Assembly: GCA_036346205.1 (NCBI GenBank)
Contig: JARFJB010000002.1
Location: 5,615,001-5,679,000, forward strand
DNA: 64,000 bases
Direction: 5' to 3'
Origin: Vesta saturnalis
Taxonomy: Eukaryota > Arthropoda > Insecta > Coleoptera > Lampyridae
The notes beneath the pieces are model-generated. The model did no database searches and had not been told where the DNA came from. It saw only the letters and a program-made list of their open reading frames with translations. Each line of letters starts with the position of its first letter. Position 1 is the first letter of the stretch. Below, in pieces: positions 38,601 through 48,339 of the stretch. The position numbers and the translations under genes were made by a program.

Positions 38601-41600
38601 TACAATAAAAACGGCCGAGGACGGAATGAAAATACCATTACTGCTTTTACAAAAAGCAGGTATAGTAATGTTCCATAGAAAAAAAAAATTTAGATTCATT
38701 TCTGTGAGCGGGAGCGTCCGTGTGTGCGTACATGCGAGCGGACGTGCGTGCATGCTTGTGGTATGGCCTGGTGTGTGTTGTTGTGTGGTGTGGTGTAGTG
38801 TGGTGTGGTGTGGTGTAGTGTGGTGTGGTGTGGTATGGAGTGGTGTGGTGTTGTGTGGTGTGGTGTGGTCTGGTGTGGTGTGGTGAAGTGCGGAGTAGTA
38901 TGGTGTAGTGATGGGTGATTTTTCAATATCTGAATCACGATCAACTTTATAAGAAAATATATGAATATATGTTTAAAAGAAGATTAAATTTTGCATAACT
39001 TTTCTTTATAAATTTTCTTAATATAAGGCTAAATAAGCCTAAACAGTTTTATAGAAGCGGGCGGCTTTGGAATTTTTTTTAAGTTAGTATATATACGTCT
39101 ATTATTCTCTATTTGGTGTAAAGCTTTAAACGTCCATCTGACATGGGTTCGTGTTTTTGTTTTTACAATGTTGCCTATTTCCGCTATGAACGTATTAAAA
39201 AAATAGGTTGCATAGTTATCCTAAAAAGATTATTATAAAAGGTATTTTATTTCTACTAGTTTCCGCTTTGAAGATTGGAAGGTCGTATGTTGTTCCACAC
39301 CACATGTTCTGTATAGTTGTACTCCTACTCTAGAACTTAGCGGATGTTATTAAATAAAACTTACTAACCCTCGTAGAGGAGCAAATAGCAGTCCAAATGC
39401 ATACACTTTCCAAAGCATTAGACAACACGTTACCAAATGGAAATACAACAATGTTATAATTATTACCATTGCAATCTTGAACACGGTATAATGTATTTCA
39501 TAATTCTGAAAAAAGGCTACTTCAATTTTATATTCATTGACACCATTATTTTCTTACCTCTCTCATCATATTACAGTATTTGATAAACGTGTTAAAACGA
39601 AATAACTTAAATAGTGATAGTATCTGAAGAAACAAGTAACGGTCACCATTTAGACGCATCTTGAAGAAAAGTTCCCAATGTGTTGGGAATGAGGAGATAC
39701 AATCACATACAAAAGTCGTAGTACAATAGTGACTACAAAATAAAATTTTACTAAGCTTAAATGTAAAAGTATTTTTGATCATTTCGGGTCCGTCACGAAT
39801 TACGCTAATTCGTACTGTAAAACTTGAGTACCAAGCAGATTTAGACTAATGTCTGGCGACTTCAGCTAACATCCTGAAGAAAACCACACCAAAAAATTAC
39901 AATAAATGTTCTCAACTTTGTGGCCACTCCTGCCACTAGACAAATATAAGTGCTGAATGTAAAAAGATGTACACTGGCAATGCAAAGTTGTGAAAATTTA
40001 CAAATGTCGTACCTTGTAACGAAATTGATATAAGTCGAGAAATTATAGGATGTGTAGAACTTGAAAATGACAAGGAAATAAAAGGAATAATTAGGTAGCT
40101 ACACAGTAAACGCTGATGTATTGTAATGAAATTTTAAGAAAATGTGTATTTCATTCCTATTAATAAACGATGAAAATTTTAGCAAGGTACAAAAATTGTT
40201 AACACAAATAATGCGTCGACCCTCCTCTGTTTCTCACACATTCAGCTAGCCGATTAGACATAGTTGAAATAAGTGAATCTATACTAACCTGAGGTATACT
40301 ATGCCACGCGTCTAAAATCCGTTGTTGAAGGGCATTTACACTGTTTGGGAGTGGATGTAGATAATTTATTCTCCATGCTACCATATCCCACAAATATTCG
40401 AATGGTGATAAGACTGGCGAACGAGAAGGTCATAGAAGCAGATCAACATTAGCAGTGTTTAGAAACCCCATAGCAATCCTTGCGCATTATCTTGCTGAAA
40501 AATTGGATTTTCTATTTCTTGCAGATATGGCAGTAAAACTGGTTAAAGAACGTTGTTAATGTACTGATTTGCATTTAATGTTCCCTCAATAAATACTACT
40601 ATGGCAGGTCTGCTTCCATTCCAGATAGCCCCCCCACACCATCACACATTTAATGAGAGCAGTATGTCGTTGTACAGAAAACTACAAATTGCGTCTTCCT
40701 CCAGGAATCTTCTAACCAATCTGCGACCATCATTAGCCTATAAACAAAATCGAGATTCGTCACTAAAGATGGCTTGATCAAGGTAACAAAGCAATGGTCG
40801 GTGTGGTGTAACGGTAAATTTTCTTGTTAATCTAATTTTATGAGGAAATTCATTTTATAATGCATTCAAACGTTGCCATTTAATTTGAATCAAGAAACTT
40901 CCATTGGTGATACAAAATTGAAATCATGGTACCTGGAAGTAGTTTGAACAATTCCATTTTCTGTTTCTTTTCTCGTTTTTTTTTATCTCAACCATCATCA
41001 GAGATTTATTTCTGGGATTTCTATCTTAGAGCTTCGATTTATTTTCTCTCATTTGGAGTTGTCAATTTTTTTGGAGGAATAACAATCAATCAAACCGCTT
41101 ACTGGTAGTCATCTACATATGGTCACCTTTCATTGCTGGCGTAGACTCCCAGTACAACCACAACTTCTGGATAGTAATCAATTAAGCCGGTACCCCAAGT
41201 GCGAAAGCAAGTTTGGATTATCAATTTCTTAGCTGTAATTTATTCATTCACTTTCTCTTTGTATAATATTTACGTCATTTAATTGCTTTATGAACTCAAG
41301 TTTAAGTTTCATCATTCTTATAGCTTAGGTTTAATAAGAATGCTGAGTTGGTGCAACCCTCTATTTAATGATAATTAACGTTCATTAAGACATTAGTTAA
41401 ATTTAATTGCGGCAGTTAAGGCTTGTTCACACTACCACTTTAAATATATTGTGTATATTTACTGTTGAAGGTTATCAAGCACCATATTAGACTTACATTA
41501 TTTTTGTTCTTATGGAATTTCAATTAATTAATAATTGCGTTTGGCTTGTAAAACTAAAACAAGATTAAATTATAATTGATTTTTTTTTACCCAGTTTGAG

Positions 41601-43475
41601 TTGCGATATTTTAGAAAGCAATATTGGTCAGAAAGATCTTTCTACATAAATGCTTTATAATCATATTGAAATAAACATACATTGCTAGAAAACTGCTAGC
41701 CGTCTTGTTGATGTTGTTCTAATAATAATCTATGTTATGCCATTTTGTTTTCCTTAATACATAATTATAATTAGACTGGCTCTTAGTTTAATAATTGTTA
41801 TATAGCCATAGGTTTATAGATACTTTGTTTTATTTCATCCAATTGAATTATTTAGAACTAATGGTTTATGGTACAAATTATTTATAGCAATTGGAATAAT
41901 TTTTTTTGCATGTATACGTTTAGTGTGGACCAGATTGCAACCCCGAGGGACGTTAGTGTATAATCTAAAAGTTAATACATCCAGATTACAACCTTTTGAT
42001 GTTCAATATACTGCTGAGCCTCCATTTTCTTGATTTATTTATTTGGTCTACCCGTGGTGAATAGTAAGTAACTTGCTGTATCTGTTTGTCACCCTGTTCC
42101 TTGAAGCGGGAACAGGTATTTTCAGATTCGTTGGGCCTCTGTGTTATAATATAAGCTTCTGGCGCCCTTTTCTCCTTTTGTTTCTCTATCAATGAACCTC
42201 GACCCAACCGACGAGCTGCGGTAAAGGATCATGTTACCATCGACAAGAGGTTACTTTAACTTTAATTACTTAGGTATATCTATTTTCGTGTGGTGACAAT
42301 GGTGTGAGCCCAAAAGATCGAAAACGATCCCGAAGAGCTACAAGCTGAAGGGCACGATCTTCACGATCAGTGATGCGCCTAGGCCATCTGGGACGCAAAC
42401 GTCGTCGTTCCTCATTATTTTTTGACCATCTTCGCCAGCATAAGGAAATTGTGCCACGCTTAAGCTAATTGATGGAAATTTGCACTATGTTGTACAGGAG
42501 GAATTATTTCAACTTTAATGTGTTTACTTATTAAGCTTACAATATGCTTAACATTGATACTTAAATAACTAATCTCAAATGAAAAGAAAGAGTTTTTGTT
42601 TCATTGTCGATGATTACTTGATTAACCTTTATTGTATCTTGCTGAAATTTTAATCCATACTACTGGGTTTCCAGCCATTCATGTTGTACGTGTGAATGGC
42701 TCAAATCTAAGTCTTCGTACTCTATTATTATGTTAGGAATGACAGTATCTTTAAATCTATCATGGGTTGATAACCTTCCGTCAGTCGCTTAAGCAGCTGC
42801 TTACAAAATAGGCTTTTTGTACAGATCTAAGTAGTACTTTACGTCTCAACAACTCTTTCTGCTATACAGAATAGAAAATAATGCCAGATTTAAAAATTAA
42901 TTGCCAACCAATTTTAGAAAGTATGAACATGCAACGATGTCTGCTGTAACAATTGGGTGTATTTGGTAGCCTGCTATTGAATGTTGGATTGTAGCAACAA
43001 AAAATATTTGGATTTTAATACATTAAATATTCTTAAACCGCCTGAAACATTATTTTACAAATTACCATTTAATGGAAAATAAAAAAAATAAATCGCATTT
43101 GTTACACTTCGTTTTAGCTATTAAATGCCATCGTACGTATTTTTGAATTTGTTCGTAACTTTCTGTATATTTGTTTCACAACTTTGCATTACCATTTATA
43201 TTTCGAAGTTTTTAAAAATAGCAAGTTATTTCTCATACGGAATTTCTGAAATGGGAAGGTTGAGTCGGAGTTACGAGTTTCACGCTGTCAAATTCAATTT
43301 CATTTCCGTTTCGTTTGAGTTTGACGTAAAAGATGGTTCTCATAAATGAAAGAAAAAAGCTTTGAATGTTCCTAGTTTTGTAACTGCATCGTTTAATGCG
43401 TGATATATCAAAGTTTAATTTATTAATGGAGTTTGCTTTGTCTTTAAGGATTTTTTTCTATTAATACGTTTTAGC

Positions 43476-43537
<62 letters not shown>

Positions 43538-46500
43538 ATATCTTGAATTCACGTGGACTAGGTATGCCATGCTTTTCACTTCAAAATATTTACTAAATTC
43601 TGCTCCTTTTTAGCTTAGGAAAACTGTACGTGATGACTAATTCATTATAATTGGTAAAACGATTCCGAAAACCATTATCTTAGTACTTAATTAAAGACGA
43701 ATATTGATCTCGATATTCATGCGAATATTAATAAGCAATGAATACTTCTATATTTTCTTATGCGCATACTAATAAGCGAGTTATACTACATTCTCTATCT
43801 ACAACCTGATTAATTCAGGACCATCGTGAGGGCATATTTTAACCACATGTTAACCACCGTGGGGACATGTTAACCACCTGTTGCTGGATTGCCTATTTTC
43901 GCTTCTGGTGCTGTAATAATATATTAATCTGTTACCTACTAACTGTTTGATACTACAGTGAAGTCAATATTTTTCGCTATATGTTTCTCGTACCTGCGAA
44001 AGCTATTTTAAGCTGTGTTAAAATTTCTTTAAATATAATTAAGAGCTACATTGTAAAGAGCTCAATTCGTACAATCAAAAAGTACCATGCAAATACATTG
44101 ATGTTAATAACTAAATGATTTTGTTTTACATGATATAACTGTGTTAAATTCACAACTTCATAGTTTTTCTTATTTTTAGATTTTACTTAAATTTTTCATT
44201 ATAAAATAAAAATAAAAAGGACCTTTATGATCTTTTGTGAGGTAATAGAGTGATCACTGCCCTGCCAAGATAAAATATGTATTGGGTTAATTAAAAATTA
44301 GGACATTTACTGGCAATGAATTACGGCAGCTGTATGTTATTGTGTGGCGGTAGGGTGTGTGGCTTACCATTATTAGTTAAACCAGGTAATTTACTGACTT
44401 AATTCTTAAGTTCTAAAAATTATATATTGGATTACTCAGTGGCTCAGCGGTAAAGGTGTCAGACTTGTAAGTGAAATGTACCAAGTTCGGATTTGAAAGT
44501 AGTCAAGTGCTTGAGAAAAAATCATAACATATGAATTCGACTCAAGTGCGAAAACAGTCCTTCTCAGGACTAAGCCTGATGACCAAAGCAGAGTCCGCTT
44601 CCGAAACGTCGCGCTCAAAAAGCAAAAACTGTGGCAATAGGCCGATCAACTCAACTAATATGAAACCACTTCTTTTTATTCTATCTGTACTGTATTTCGG
44701 GCTAGTTTCATAAATCATGTTGAACACGTTACATATCGTCGCTGCAAAGTTGTGAAAAACTTTTGCTTAAAAATGGTAAAAACTTCTAATTTAAGATCTA
44801 ATTAAATCATAATGAATCCAACAGAGGATTTAAAGAATCGTTAGGTAGTCTTAAATGATACTTTATCTTTCTTGTAGATCTGAACACTGTTCTAATACCA
44901 TGATTATATAAAATATTTCAAATTGTATTCGTAACGTTAGTTTTGGAAGGAAGACAAGCTCTACCAGCATTAAGTGATTCTTTACCGATACGCCTTACTG
45001 GTGTAATGTCGATATTAATGTCTTGAAGGGAACGACCATTAGCTTCTAGTAATATTCTTAAATGATTAAATGTACCTTCCAAAAATTCAGGATCACAAAT
45101 CCGTTTACATATACCGTAAAGTATCATTATAAACTATCAAATCATCTTCTATGTCAACAGTTTAGTGTAACTCAAGCTGTAGTGGATTGTGTCTATTGAC
45201 ATAACAAAGGTGGGTACAAACCACCGCTTTTTGCAAAACTATTCCGAATGGTCAATGATAATTTGCATGTGACTTTTTTACCTTCCAGCTCACATGTCCA
45301 AGTGTGTAGAAGGTTATGCAATCGACATGTTGTTCACCATCGTTAAATTGACTTATTGCCTCATTTTACGACGTTTTACAAAGTTTCGCCGAAATTGGCT
45401 ATGATGTCCGTGTTCTTGTATGTCTGTGTCTGGGTGTATGTCCTTGCCTGTATCTGTGGCTGTGTCGGTCCATGTGACTGTGCCTGTGAGATTGTCAGTG
45501 TCAGTGTCTGTGCCTGAGTCCGGGTGTGTCCGTGTCCGTGTTTTTACGTCCGTCTGCGTGTCTGTCCGTCCATATGTCCGTCCGCCCGTCCATGCGTTCG
45601 TCCGCGCGCGCGAGCGTGTGTGTGTGAGTGTGAATGTATGTGTGCGTGGGGGGAGGGTGCATGCGTGTGTGTGTCTGTGGGATGTGTCTGCGTCACCGTT
45701 AGACTACACTTTAAACCTTCTGCTCATGCGGGTACAAGTCAGCATTTATACCTAGGCATGAGGCGGCCAGGAGACTGAACGGCCATTTGTTTATTGTGTG
45801 TACGTTTGTGCCGTTGGATGACCTCTCAAGTGAAACAGACTCAGTTCTCACCAAATGAGTTTTTTACGTACAATTCGTGCCTTTAACATCAGTTTCCAAA
45901 TGGAAGGGGTATCAACCTCATAATAATGGGAAGCGGATTCGAATGGCACTTCATTTAAATGTCCCATATTCCTCCGTTTCATATTTTTTTACTTAGCCGA
46001 GTTGTTTAGAAGAAATATGAAATTTGAAATTTCAGTGGGACAGGCTTCCTTTCAAAACAAGATCGTATTACATTTTATTAAATTTGTTTATTGATTATGT
46101 AATTTTCATTGTTGGTCTTCGTTCGTTAGAGGGTATTGTGGAACGCAATTTTCGAGACGATTTAGTATATTTAGCCTATAAAAGGCGTTACTAAAGTAGT
46201 AGGTTTACGAATAGACACACCTAATTGTTATAGTAGACTTACTTAATGCACTTTCACATTTTATAACTTTGGTTGACCCTTAAATCCATTATTACCACTG
46301 ACTTAATTGTTATCGAAACCTATAAATTTTGTATAATTTATCTTCAAATTCACGATTTCCCAAACAGATTAGTATCCGAAATCTTTTTAAGTCATTTAAT
46401 TTTAAATAAGTTTTCCTTCTAATTAAGGATCATGCAGTGACGCTGAACTGTTTAAGACTAATGTAAAATTTAGTTGCAGAGACTCGGTATGGCAGATGTG

Positions 46501-48334
46501 AATAAAGCACATGCGTTTTAAAAATACTTCTCTTCAGATATTCAAATTACTTTTTGCTTTATGATACACAAAGCAAGGTACTATGAAAAAATCGATCTTG
46601 CGATTTCAATGGAATTAAGCGTTTTCAGCATTGTTGGGGGGGGGGGGGGGTGTAGCTGGTTAACGGATCGTCCTGCGCCTGAGGCTAACCCTATAACTGA
46701 CGTTAATGTCAGCGGAACTACTTCTTCAACTGCGTACACATCAGCAAAGTCTCCAATTATTTCGTTTAATAGTGTAACGGATGTAAGTGTATCGTCTATT
46801 GTCAACGTACCCCGTTCCGGTTAGTTACTCTGGTCTCCCCATTAACTTTCCTTTCCCCAAGGCGACAGAACCACGCCAGGCAGTCACAAGAAAACGAAAG
46901 GCAGCCATTATAACCAGTACACCGGGAAGACCGCAATATCAGAAAAAGCGGCCACGGAGGTGGTAAAAGGAAAAGTTTTTGGTGATGGAGACCAAGATGA
47001 AAGCGAAAATGATGAAACCTTTAGTGTTCGAGATGACGACGTTTCCCCCACTTTTGTCTTTTCTGAAAACTTCAACGCTGAGCCTGACGAATTTTTCTCT
47101 GATACTCCAGTGCCAGCAATTCTAAACTTCGTTGTAGTGAAATTTCATGGGAGAAAGGAAATTTTATGTTACGTTGGTCAGATTCAACACATTTGGGAAA
47201 TGGTGAAGCTCTTGTTAAGTTTTTGAAGAAAGGCCGAAACACATACGTCTGGCCCCAAGTTGAAGACATATCTGTTCGGATTAATTCAATCAAGAAAATA
47301 CTACCACAACAAACAGAGAGGCGTGGGCAATATTCATGTAATCTAAAGTTTTCAAGTTTAATGTTTGTAATAAATGTAATAAAATGTTTTTCTCTGGATT
47401 GTTTTCTCATAATGCTTCTTTATCTACCTTATGTTTTAGGTAGTATTTTTAGTATTGGGACAATGGCCCATTATGTATCATAAGGTGGCCTAGTGTGCAC
47501 CACAGGTAGTATACAGTGGGGCATATGCTGCCTCTCTTGTAAATGGAGTATAACTGAATTATATAATGGAATATAGTAAACACCTCATAGCAATATTGCT
47601 GCCAAGTATCAGACTGTTACGTACTAATTTTCTCTAATGTACATTGGGGTATTACTTTTTTAGAGAGAAACATTTAAAAAGTGGCCCACCGTGTACCACT
47701 CTCCCCTATCTGTAATTACAATTTGATATAAATATTTTAACGAAAAAAAAAATTAATATGTGCAGCGTAACCCCAATTTTGAGTGTGAGTTGTATTATAT
47801 AATCTTTACTTACAAGGCAACTTTATACGGAGATAATTCAGTTTGTCTAAGGGTTTTGTTAAAATAACCAGTAAAGAAATTTAATAACATATCTAGCACA
47901 AACCAATAATCAAGTACATTTCTCGTTACTCTGTAGCGCATACTTGTAATTAGATCTTCGCGTGGAATGCGAAATAATGCAACATCTAATGGAATTAAAA
48001 TAAATTGAATTAAAAAAACAGGACACATAAGCAGTTCCCAATATTGTCTAAAATAGCGTTAATTTAGTTTGCAATAAAAGAGATAAGAGTATAAGTACCT
48101 TGCATGACTAAAAGGATGTATCATGTAAAAGTAGGTGTTTAAATGGCGGTGCTTTTCGTTTGCAATTGCACCTTGACTCCTTAAATGGTGATTACTACGT
48201 TTGTCAGTTTCAGAGACCAATCGAAATCTTACAAATGCTCTACGAAATCTTGCCCATGGTGAATTTCCGTTTATAAACTTTGGCAATTCGTCCAACTCAT
48301 TATCCATACGACATACATGACCATATCTGGCAAA
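24445..48334 (-). CDS. cyclic-nucleotide-gated / HCN-superfamily cation channel (9 exons)
   Basis: Six-transmembrane channel subunit with a C-terminal cyclic-nucleotide-binding domain, expected in the plasma membrane as a tetramer. Exons (minus strand): 48334-48099, 48047-47814, 39804-39558, 39505-39365, 33890-33862, 33651-33467, 33417-33212, 25579-25370, 24699-24445. From the Met at 48307 they give 571 codons without a break, every junction in phase. S1 about 71-93, S2 111-131, S3 176-190, S4 203-224, S5 235-262, pore helix and filter 304-318, S6 325-350, C-linker 350-420, CNBD 420-545. Filter is N-A-G-H-G-A (G315-H316-G317) where HCN has C-I-G-Y-G. CNBD keeps FGE (497-499) and the phosphate-contacting Arg (R509). 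A splice acceptor just upstream of 48334 and in-frame codons for FARYGHVCR suggest a further 5' exon. Which known family member it matches is undetermined. Confidence 0.85.
24700..25369 (-). other. channel intron 8
   Basis: 670-bp intron without coding sequence. The sequence near 24826 (gattacagtcatcgtcctca) resembles Penelope-like terminal sequence (compare 51475-51500). Confidence 0.5.
25370..25579 (-). CDS. channel exon 8 (CNBD, first half)
   Basis: Acceptor cttttcag, donor GAG|gtaaca. 70 codons: EITMHSCQKLVENVAFFKNI at the C-linker end, then LRSEIFLVNDVIVRAATPGN and MFFIASGTVAVFTTSGKE, the beta-roll up to the phosphate-binding cassette. Phase 0 both sides. Confidence 0.9.
25580..28890. 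other. channel intron 7, first part: nothing recognised
   Basis: AT-rich intronic DNA with a T-run at 26930-26945. The frame at 28277-28534 on the minus strand has no domain. Confidence 0.4.
28892..29316. repeat. complex (CACG/CACA/CAGACG)n microsatellite
   Basis: About 425 bp of CA/CG-rich short-period repeats (cgcacgcacg, cacacacg, acagacgcac). Long open frames of His/Thr/Arg or Cys/Val on both strands are artefacts of the period, since a 4-bp unit without stops stays open in several frames. Confidence 0.95.
29317..29779. repeat. (ACTC)n microsatellite, ~460 bp
   Basis: Almost pure cactcact, with insertions of caccacc near 29470 and a 3' edge drifting to cacccact. It is contiguous with the preceding CACG array. 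Confidence 0.97.
29780..29822 (+). repeat. conserved flank of the microsatellite-bearing repeat family
   Basis: catggccgaccttggggaaa ctgtcaagtgtaaaataag; matches the 3' edge of the array at 32.2-32.8 kb, and in inverse the edges at 45.4 kb and 6.8 kb. Confidence 0.6.
29823..31410. other. intronic DNA, nothing recognised
   Basis: AT-rich, with one short GC-rich patch at 30834-30870 (cacgcgccgctgggggcggc). No exon or element identified. Confidence 0.35.
31413..31978. repeat. fold-back repeat with ~200-bp arms
   Basis: The left arm begins tataagcgggcagttatc and contains aaacgtccatttaact and ttgtttttacaatgttg. The right arm is its inverse, ending ccaaagccgcccgcttctat. A third, shorter inverse copy lies at 31699-31752. 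The right arm is also repeated in inverse at 39055-39235. There is a 32-bp palindrome at 31439-31470 (gcattgaaatgtaac/ttacatttcaatg). Confidence 0.6.
32222..32780. repeat. (AC)n-rich compound microsatellite, ~560 bp
   Basis: Blocks of pure ACAC (up to about 70 bp), interrupted by cacgcacg, ggacacacgg and cagacacac units. Long Cys-Val or His-Thr open frames across it are not genes. Confidence 0.95.
32781..32980 (+). repeat. conserved flank of the microsatellite-bearing repeat family
   Basis: catggtggccgatcttggcg aaacttgg.. aagttgtaaaataacc, then gtcgattgcataacctttta. The inverse of 45290-45412 has the same two blocks. At 32935-32975 (ccactttgtagattggaagg tcg) it shares a second block with 39260-39285. 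Confidence 0.6.
33212..33417 (-). CDS. channel exon 7 (C-linker)
   Basis: Acceptor ctttttag, donor CAA|gtaagt. Encodes GKIMQILKATTSSRQKYVEM then LKQYMYHRQLPEYMQRRLLK YYEFRFQ, the classic A'-B' helices of the C-linker. Confidence 0.9.
33467..33651 (-). CDS. channel exon 6 (pore and S6)
   Basis: Acceptor atttttag, donor TTG|gtatga. Encodes pore helix VYFYKSLLIIR, filter NAGHGALGEE, then S6 NVLGLLLIACFWTMSKLLEI. G-H-G stands where G-Y-G (HCN) or G-E-T (CNG) is expected. Confidence 0.85.
33862..33890 (-). CDS. channel exon 5, 29-bp micro-exon (turret)
   Basis: Encodes K-L-S-R-I-I-R-D-E-(W), the extracellular stretch before the pore helix. Needed because exon 4 ends in phase 0 and exon 6 starts with one base; 29 bp fixes the phase and the split codon reads Trp. 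The acceptor (tttaaaaaag) is weak, so the start is the least certain border in the gene. Confidence 0.5.
34655..36343 (+). mobile_element. jockey-like LINE, copy B (endonuclease part)
   Basis: Same family as 12815-15430. The longest frame (35009-35569) holds part of the EEP endonuclease: ICLTCNFPDTTSTLSF, FCCLYRSPNDNNFQDLFDYL and ISILGDLNVHNSNW (Asp/Asn of the active site). It continues in another frame with SHCLIETTS-like text and the spacer before the reverse transcriptase (35876-36343, PKKHNRVGHVRSQPWFNRAC to ATKPIHF). No reverse transcriptase follows; it is cut off at 36343. Antisense to the channel gene, inside its intron. Confidence 0.75.
36347..36646 (+). pseudogene. C-terminal fragment of a Tigger/jerky-like transposase, uninterrupted frame
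   Basis: About 99 codons without a stop between a TGA at 36342 and TAA at 36644: basic, then acidic Ser-rich (ASKKKIGREKKSN, LSEDSSESAEFSGS, ISDANFEQIVGCQNACEC), as in the tails of Tigger-derived proteins. It starts at the end of the LINE fragment. The final codons run into gtaagt, a consensus splice donor, so the frame could once have continued. Confidence 0.4.
37690..38620 (+). pseudogene. hAT transposase fossil (ZBED/SCAND3-like)
   Basis: Readable pieces in order: MYKFLKRSTGPLTSSSSEDS (37702), GNALSDNTIQRRINHIPIDI then SDQVIEKVKKVRSHL (38045-38160; typical L-S-x-D-T-V-x-R-R-I..I), ANSIKGKALYTRLF (38385-38430; typical A-R-A-x-K-G-x-A-L-x-T-R-L-F) and HESWGTSIRRFNVFI. Many stops. Antisense to the channel gene, in its intron. 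Confidence 0.6.
38757..38910. repeat. (TGGTG)n microsatellite
   Basis: About 150 bp of tggtg pentamers with tagtg variants, preceded by gtgcgtgcatg-type sequence from 38700. Confidence 0.95.
39055..39290 (-). repeat. arm of the fold-back repeat family
   Basis: gaagcgggcggctttggaat, aagctttaaacgtcc, tttttacaatgttgcc and gaagattggaaggtcg match, in inverse or direct sense, blocks at 31413-31978 and 32935-32975. Here too it lies next to a microsatellite. Confidence 0.6.
39365..39505 (-). CDS. channel exon 4 (S5)
   Basis: Acceptor attcag, donor TTA|gtaagt. 47 codons, NYEIHYTVFKIAMVIIITLL then YFHLVTCCLMLW: the end of the S4-S5 linker and S5. Phase 0 at both ends. Too short and interrupted to be seen as an open frame by size. 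Confidence 0.8.
39558..39804 (-). CDS. channel exon 3 (S3-S4)
   Basis: Acceptor acgaattag (39805-39807) gives the junction KVA-F-VIRDGPEMIK in frame. An alternative acceptor ten bases upstream (ttttacag) would put a stop in frame, so it is rejected. Contains S3 (TTTFVCDCISSFPTHW) and S4 (RYLFLQILSLFKLFRFNTFI), with only four basic residues. Donor GAG|gtaaga. Confidence 0.8.
40199..41150 (-). pseudogene. Tc1-like transposase fossil, C-terminal two-thirds
   Basis: Minus-strand frames give LIKCVMVWGGYLEWKQ (central D-D-E domain, about 40610-40660), then MGFLNTANVDLLL-PSRSPVL-SPFEYLWDMV (typical W-P-x-x-S-P-D-L-N-P-I-E-x-x-W-D, with the Asp changed to Val), and NSVNALQQRILDAWHSIPQV with NRLAECVRNRGG at the end (40199-40393). 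Multiple stops. Dead. Confidence 0.7.
42288..42480 (-). pseudogene. Tc1-like transposase N-terminal fragment
   Basis: Frame reads RPRWPRRITDREDRALQLVA then LRDRFRSFGLTPL, the linker between the two helix-turn-helix motifs (G-R-P-R....T-x-R-x-D-R). Same orientation as the fossil at 40.2-41.2 kb but about 1 kb further up than a compact Tc1 would allow, so either an insertion separates them or they are two copies. Confidence 0.45.
42655..42875 (+). mobile_element. jockey-like LINE, copy C (short fragment)
   Basis: Nearly the same text as 14735-14900 (gaatggctca.atcttaagt, tatgttgggaatgac.gtat, ttgt acagatctaag, caacaactctttctgctata). About 220 bp, no open frame. Confidence 0.7.
43478..43535. 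repeat. (TA)n microsatellite
   Basis: About 58 bp of uninterrupted TA. Confidence 0.95.
44430..44517 (+). mobile_element. tRNA-like SINE head
   Basis: A box tggctcagcgg (44440-44450) fits the polymerase III consensus exactly. B box aagttcggattt (44483-44494) is one or two changes off. Followed directly by Penelope-like terminal sequence. Secondary structure as a working tRNA is not convincing. Confidence 0.45.
44518..45127 (-). mobile_element. Penelope-like retroelement, 3' fragment
   Basis: Minus-strand frame at 44918-45127: LYGICKRICDPEFLEGTFNH, LRILLEANGRSLQDI and GRACLPSKTNVTNTI, matching the end of Penelope-type reverse transcriptase (R-x-x-x-I-C......L...N-G; L-P....V-T-N-x-I). Below it lies a terminal block with acgtttcggaagcggactct and gtcctgagaaggact, like the inverted arms of Penelope-like terminal repeats. 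No GIY-YIG domain is seen. Truncated. Confidence 0.55.
45290..45412 (-). repeat. conserved flank of the microsatellite-bearing repeat family (inverse)
   Basis: ccttccagctcacatgtcc, gaaggttatgcaatcgac and tttacaaagtttcgccgaaa ttggctatgatgtcc; the inverse of 32781-32905. Confidence 0.65.
45413..45695. repeat. degenerate GT/CTGTGT microsatellite
   Basis: tgtctgtgtctgggtg, tgtccgtccg, gtgtgtgtctgtg and similar; about 280 bp of short-period sequence. The 111-codon Val/Ser/Cys frame through it is an artefact. Confidence 0.85.
46640..47712 (+). pseudogene. Tigger/pogo-like transposase C-terminus and 3' end
   Basis: A poly(G) run at 46636-46649 is followed by frames giving PINFPFPKATEPRQAVTRKR and KAAIITSTPGRP (basic tail), VVKGKVFGDGDQDESENDE (acidic), then ILNFVVVKFHGRKEILCYVG and, one frame over, FLKKGRNTYVWPQVEDISV to ERRGQY. 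This V-V-V-K-F...Y-V-G...F-L-R-K...F-P...D-I domain ends many insect Tigger proteins. The 3' end at about 47685-47712 (accactctcccct) mirrors gtgggggagagg-type pogo ends. At least two frameshifts. Confidence 0.6.
47814..48047 (-). CDS. channel exon 2 (S1-S2)
   Basis: Acceptor ctattttag, donor CTT|gtaagt. Encodes QYWELLMCPVFLIQFILIPL (S1) and RNVLDYWFVLDMLLNFFTGY (S2). Phase 2 in, phase 2 out. Confidence 0.85.
48099..48334 (-). CDS. channel exon 1 (N-terminal region)
   Basis: Encodes FARYGHVCR-MDNELDELPKF and onward, with LRSQGAIANEKHRH and YFYMIHPFSHAR before S1, a pattern I associate with arthropod members of this channel group. Donor AAG|gtactt. Either translation starts at the Met at 48307, or the exon is internal with acceptor gttatttag at 48335; the conserved H-V-C before the Met favours the latter. 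Confidence 0.75.
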
Positions 48335-48339
48335 CTAAA

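Noticed and set aside
39558..39814. Alternative acceptor ttttacag at 39815-39817 for channel exon 3
   Set aside because: Stronger-looking site, but joining it to exon 2 puts a TAG in frame after two codons; the acceptor at 39805-39807 keeps the frame.
44440..44510. Possible tRNA gene
   Set aside because: A and B boxes are present but acceptor and anticodon stems do not pair well; better explained as a SINE head.
45420..45778. Val/Ser/Cys-rich frame of 111 codons
   Set aside because: Degenerate GT-type microsatellite plus flank; not a gene.
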